Shown: one piece after another, positions 61,101 through 64,000 of the stretch
Position numbering within the stretch: the stretch's first letter is position 1
Layout: each line of letters begins with the position of its first letter
Assembly: GCA_916613615.1 (NCBI GenBank)
Contig: OU744726.1
Location: 65,488,987 to 65,552,986 of the forward strand
Length of the DNA stretch: 64,000 bases
Direction: 5' to 3'
Source: Steromphala cineraria
Lineage: Eukaryota; Mollusca; Gastropoda; Trochida; Trochidae
Position numbers and translations under genes: made by a program
The notes under the pieces: model-generated
Databases searched by the model: none
What the model was told of the DNA's origin: nothing
The model's input: only the letters and a program-made list of their open reading frames with translations

Positions 61101-64000
61101 TTTTCCAAATAAGTGTATATGTATATATACACATAAGAGACGATTATCAATTTAGGCTCTTGTCTTACTGTATTATAATGAAATTGTGGGACGAAGCCCA
61201 TGCTTTAAGATTTTCTTTCAAAATGGGTCCAGAAGGCGAGTCGTTTTGCCTACGAATTCACCAATATCCAAAGCTCCTCACACTGAATTGCGACTCCGTT
61301 CATGATAAGACTAATATTTACAGGGGCTGCTGTAGAATTCAAGACAATGGCGGCACTTCTGGTGAAACAGATTAAGCGCGTGATTCACTGAGTAAAACCA
61401 ACTTTAGTTCAGGGAACACCAACAAATAAGCGATAATTTCTAGCATATGACTCAGATATTGTGAAAAGATCAGTCCTAAAAACATGTATTAGAATGTCTC
61501 ATTTTGCAATAAATTTTCAGTTCGTACTCAATGTACGAATCGCCGAATTCTGGAGGGACCTAAACTCCTTACACCGCAATGCGAAATCCCCATCATAGAG
61601 TAGAACGCATTGGCTCTGCTGTGGAGTACAAGACATTTCATAAACTTCCGGTTTTTACATTTTGCGCGAAATGTAAGTAACTACACTTCGTGTAACTACA
61701 TTCGACGATCTTTCACAACACAAGAAGAATGACCATACTAATATACTAGTTCTTGGATACTGTTTAAACGATCAGGTATTAAAAGTCCACCTTTTCAGGC
61801 TTGTTTTTACTCTATTGTGTCAAAAGACCCACCGTATCGTGTATTTGTTTATGCAGCAGAAAGCAAACTCCTGCTACGTCGTGCTTTGAGTTTGTGGTGA
61901 TTTCTTTATGTTTAGATCGTTTCTAGGTTTTGCATTTATCCCCATGACACCAGATGTGTACATGCATGTATAGAGTCGTTGTTAGTTTTACTTCTAAAAA
62001 GTTGTCACCTAAAACTTTTTGGTGTTTAAATATTTTATTCTCTTAGAATTTTTTTTATTTCAAGTAGTATTTACATATGTAAAAAATGTAACTTGTACTA
62101 TAAAATTTAATTTATGATATAAGGAAAAGGCAGAACAATAGAATCATATCTAGTATCTTTACAAATAAGAACTAATCAACTTTATCCTTTTACAGTGATA
62201 TATTTAATAAATTGAATAAAATAATTGACCTCTTGAAATTGTTCAAATTGATGTGTATGAATTTATTTAAATCAAGTTGAAGATCCTTGTAAAATTGTTT
62301 ATTGCATAACAATGTACTGATGGAAACAATAAAAACATTAAAAAAAAAAAAATATGATGCTCATCAAATATAAAAATTGATTAAAAAAAATATATATATA
62401 AAAATCCTTGAATTATGAATTATATAATCCTTTTAAAGAGATATATTTAATAAATTGAATAACAATTTTCATTTTTGACCTCTGAAATTGTTCATTTTAG
62501 ATAAGAAATTAAGTCTTTATTTTTATATAAGTCTTAAGAAATTCTTATAAAAAATTATCACTAGTAAGAAATATATAGGATTCTTATAAGAAATTTTAGC
62601 TACTAAGAAACGTGTAAGATTCTTATAAAAAATATATAGGATTCTTATAAGAAATTTTAGCTACTAAGAAATGGGTAAGATTCTTATAAGAAATTTGTGA
62701 ATGGTTTCTTAGTCACAACTTTTTCTTATAAGAATCTTATAAGAAATCGGCTTCTTATAAGATTCTTATAAGAATCTTATAAGAATCTTATAAGATCTTA
62801 TAAGGTAAAATCGTACGGGCCACTGAATTCATTTATCAATATTATGAATGGTAAAAGCCTTGCAACTGTATAACAAGGCATGATAGATCATCACTGTAGA
62901 GATTTGTAAAAGATCCTGCCTTTTAGTCCTTCTGGAAATCCTTTTAAAAGCCAAGACCCACTATTCTCTCATAGTGTTCGAATTAAGCCTAAATTCTGAA
63001 CCTTTTTCTAACTGCTTGGCAACTTTTGCCTGGTTTTATCTAATTTTGCCCAAAATCAACAAAATCACACTTCCAAGGAATGTTTCATACAATGCGTTTG
63101 TCTACAGGACCTGCCTGAAGATTTGCCAGTGTTTGAGGAAGCTGTTGGTGTATCTTCATCTGAAATGAGGCTGCCGCGGTGGAGCGTTGTCATGCCGACC
63201 TACAATGAGGCTGAGAACATTGTGTACACTCTGCAGGAACTCCTCAAGGTAGCTTGGTGTCATTGTGTAATAACAATATCTATTATTCATATGCATCCTG
63301 CTATATCAGCAGATATGTCTCCGCGTTAGGCTACAACCTATCCCCTGATATTCTCCTATAGTATTCAGCCGTATCGCTGACGGGTGGTTACTCAGCGCTA
63401 TTTATAGCCTTTCTGTTTTCAGTCAAAGTATTTCAAACTCCATACACTGTTGTCTAGTGATGTCGCACATGTAAATCTAAGAGCGCACAATTTGGAGCTC
63501 AGCGGGAGCCTGCAATGAGAATCAGATTTGTTATCTAATAGCACTCCCATTGGTTAATTTGAATCACGAGGTGAGCACGCGGAACAGGCCAAGAAATCAG
63601 TTTGCCCCTATCGCTGAAAGGTTATCATTTGATTGGCATGCTATATATAGCAATACGGCAGAATACTATAGGAGGATATCAGGGGATAGGTTGTAGCCTA
63701 ACGCGGAGACAAGCCTCGGATATTTGTTATTTTTATCAACTTGTGTTGATATATTTGATATCAGAAGACACTTGGGTGAGATTCTCTATATACCGGTACC
63801 CTTATGCTAAACATTTTAGCAGAATGTTAATCTTTATTCTCTAAAATGTTAAGACTATGCATTTATCTTGTGACCTTCATTTCAAAGCCATGTTTGTTTC
63901 CAGAGTGTGAGTTCCACAGACAGTATAGCAGAAGTGATTATCAGTGATGGTGGAAGCTCTGACGAAACGGTTAGAATAGCTAAAGAGTTTGCAGAGACAT
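49192..64000 (+). CDS. Membrane-anchored fused glycosyltransferase (TIGR04282-TIGR04283), partial
   Basis: Six exons join in perfect phase: 49192-49398, 53165-53402, 53711-53860, 54622-54737, 63108-63248 and 63904 to beyond the window (316 residues visible). Residues 8-28 are a hydrophobic signal anchor. Residues 36-245 form a TIGR04282/DUF2064 glycosyltransferase: IIIFTRYPTPGATKTRL (37-53, nucleotide-sugar loop), LGPKGAA, GSDIPDIS (149-156), LGKTEDGGYYLIGVR (177-191), LFKGIRWGTEEVF (about 201-213) and VLRDVDLPEDLPVF closing the domain. From about residue 260 a second domain starts with WSVVMPTYNEAENI and continues IAEVIISDGGSSDETV, the nucleotide-binding core of a TIGR04283-type GT2 enzyme, with DGGSSD as probable metal/nucleotide site. 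Bacteria carry these as two neighbouring genes annotated for arsenosugar biosynthesis; substrate in this animal is unknown. The last complete intron is 8.4 kb. A possible AG acceptor lies just before the ATG. Confidence 0.9.
49549..49622 (+). mobile_element. LTR end plus tRNA-Lys primer-binding site
   Basis: A short LTR-like block, TGTGACAGGGTTGGGTC...ATTTTCTTACCTGCTACA (49549-49602), starts TG and ends CA. Three bases later comes TGGCGCCCAACGTGGGG, complementary to the 3' end of tRNA-Lys (CCA included), a classic LTR-retrotransposon primer site. The LTR matches the ends of 52754-52900 but lacks its middle. No gag or pol follows. It lies in intron 1 of the glycosyltransferase gene. Confidence 0.75.
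50539..50694. mobile_element. 156-bp near-perfect hairpin
   Basis: Arms of about 65 bp (AAGAATTGACTTCAAAATTT ... AAAACCGCTGTGCAAACT) and their reverse complement surround an inner hairpin, TAAATCCGC-TA-CGCGGATTTA. Identity is nearly complete, so it is recent or under conversion. The flanks are AT-rich and give no clear target duplication. Confidence 0.85.
52192..52205. promoter_or_regulatory. CRE/E-box plus ETS-like site in CpG-rich patch
   Basis: CACGTCACTTCCGG lies in a GC-rich island (about 52130-52290) inside intron 1 of the glycosyltransferase gene. It could be an alternative promoter for the fused enzyme or part of a repeat; no exon was seen next to it. Confidence 0.25.
52754..52900 (+). 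mobile_element. 147-bp LTR-like unit with internal tRNA-like sequence
   Basis: It starts TGTGACAGGGTTAGGTC and ends ATTTTCTTACCTGCTACA, as the LTR fragment at 49549 does. The middle reads as a tRNA relative: GGATATCTCTTTGGCC, AACAGGTAGAGTG (A-box-like), GACTCTCAATCTGGAG (anticodon-arm-like) and GGGTTCGAATCCC (perfect B box). It is probably a solo LTR of a TRIM-like element with a Pol III-type promoter inside. The flanks (GTGAA, TTAGC) do not match, so the insertion is old or rearranged. Confidence 0.6.
53487..53710. repeat. 7 x 32-bp array ending in a splice acceptor
   Basis: Seven units (224 bp) of consensus GCATGTCATGTGATTGGTTG + AATCCTCCTGAG fill the end of the intron. The last unit (GATTGGTTGATTGCTCCCCAG) supplies the pyrimidine tract and AG used for the exon at 53711. 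Other units carry near-identical CTCCTCAG or CTCCTGAG sequences, so the intron ends in a series of potential acceptors. Confidence 0.85.
54505..54565 (+). mobile_element. Fragment of the tRNA-like LTR unit
   Basis: ACTGGCTTTGTCTAGTAGGA + TATCTCTTTAGCTAAATCAG and GACTCTCA follow the middle of the unit at 52754-52900. Neither terminus is present. It lies just before exon 54622-54737. Confidence 0.5.
54893..55255. repeat. TTATAAG palindromic array, left island
   Basis: Dense head-to-head copies of TTCTTATAAGAATC/GATTCTTATAAGA variants cover the island. It begins CCTGTACGAAATCTCCTTAT at 54893. Copies become looser after 55060. It lies in the last large intron of the glycosyltransferase gene. Confidence 0.8.
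55256..56835. other. Intron DNA, old repeats only
   Basis: AT-rich. Positions 56230-56740 look like an old interspersed repeat (GCTAGGTCTAACAG twice, near 56343 and 56673, and GACGGACAGAC), with a small inverted insert at about 56405-56580 (CAATAATAC / GTATTATTG). No gene was recognised. Confidence 0.4.
56836..58355 (-). other. Possible small minus-strand transcription unit
   Basis: A 91-codon minus-strand frame (58355-58080; MVTQARFQSFPKHIKSPDC..., with RKRRQLLLDEV) sits just downstream of a GC-rich motif cluster and ends 4-6 bases before a good donor (GGACG|GTAAGC). Possible further exons with AG/GT signals are 57266-57202 and 56895 downwards, but these are closed in the frames needed, so the unit may be noncoding or encode only the 91 residues. 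I recognise no homologue. It lies antisense inside the glycosyltransferase intron. Confidence 0.3.
58381..58408 (-). promoter_or_regulatory. NRF1 palindrome plus ETS site, candidate promoter
   Basis: GCATGCGCATGCGCAG is a strong match to the palindromic NRF1 site, followed by ACTTCCG (ETS core). The cluster is 25 bases upstream of the minus-strand ATG at 58355 and is the most promoter-like sequence in the large intron. Confidence 0.45.
58430..62519. other. Intron DNA, nothing recognised
   Basis: AT-rich, without supported exons. A somewhat GC-richer patch at 61180-61400 and 61530-61690 holds two similar short segments (AAAGCTCCTCACACTGAATTGCGACT and TAAACTCCTTACACCGCAAT), apparently two copies of an old repeat. 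Poly-A and TA runs lie near 62340-62400. Confidence 0.4.
62520..62819. repeat. TTATAAG palindromic array, right island
   Basis: It contains the same TTCTTATAAGAATC-type units as the left island and ends CTTATAAGGTAAAATCGTAC + GGG at 62819. Its outer end is the inverted counterpart of the outer end at 54893 (CC.GTACGA......CCTTATAAGA). Confidence 0.8.
63309..63716. mobile_element. 408-bp MITE with about 55-bp inverted ends
   Basis: The left end, from CAGATATGTCTCCGCGTTAG on through CAACCTATCCCCTGATAT and CTCCTATAGTATTC, is inverted on the right as GAATACTATAGGAGGATATC ... GGTTGTAGCC + TAACGCGGAGAC. The middle has a CATTGGTTAATTTGAATCAC segment also present in the decayed copy near 15030. It lies between the two exons that encode the start of the GT2 domain. 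No target duplication was certain. Confidence 0.8.

Noticed and set aside
54893..62819. Maverick/Polinton or other large autonomous transposon
   Set aside because: Size and inverted ends fit a large element, but no polymerase, integrase or transposase-like frame was recognised inside, so it is not named as such.

Overview
The window is a stretch of an animal nuclear genome: AT-rich, gene-sparse, with spliced genes (GT...AG introns in consistent phase), long introns and many small DNA transposons. The repeats (blocks bounded by CTCATCAGG/CCTGATGAG, short hairpin MITEs, tRNA-headed SINEs, a tRNA-Lys-primed LTR fragment) and the protein sequences suggest a marine invertebrate, most likely a mollusc and probably a bivalve. 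That placement is inference; no phylogeny was possible.

Four protein genes are supported, in alternating orientation. (1) Minus strand, 463-2326: N-terminal exons of an RNA exonuclease 4 (REXO4) orthologue whose catalytic domain lies off the left edge. (2) Plus strand, 10795-18335: a complete five-exon gene for a 967-residue type I membrane protein with signal peptide, one CUB-like domain, one membrane span and a very long disordered, proline-rich tail. (3) Minus strand, 28540-44615: an ABTB1/BPOZ orthologue (ankyrin plus two BTB domains) in 11 recognised exons; only a short first coding exon is missing. It is convergent with gene 2. (4) Plus strand, 49192 to beyond the right edge: a membrane-anchored fusion of two glycosyltransferase families (TIGR04282/DUF2064, then TIGR04283/GT2), which in bacteria are separate genes linked with arsenosugar biosynthesis. 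Marine animals are rich in arsenosugars, so this is the most interesting gene here. It is divergent from ABTB1.

The remaining space is intron and intergenic DNA rich in repeats. Three unrelated MITE families (ends CATCCTGTCTC, CAGTCTGATTAAAATC and CAATCTAGTT) all show 9-10 bp target duplications, pointing to a Mutator-like mobilising enzyme. Three hAT-type elements have perfect 8-bp duplications. Two to three elements with TTAA ends look piggyBac-like. There are also a decayed LINE, a SINE, and an LTR/TRIM-like family with a tRNA-like block inside its 147-bp LTR and a tRNA-Lys primer site. Several tandem arrays sit on splice sites: a donor array beside an ABTB1 exon, a 7 x 32 bp acceptor array beside a glycosyltransferase exon, and a 20-bp minisatellite directly after the ABTB1 stop codon. 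Two islands of TTATAAG palindromes bracket about 7.9 kb of the last glycosyltransferase intron and share inverted outer ends.

Exon boundaries were set by hand from splice consensus, phase and remembered family alignments; none was checked by transcript data.
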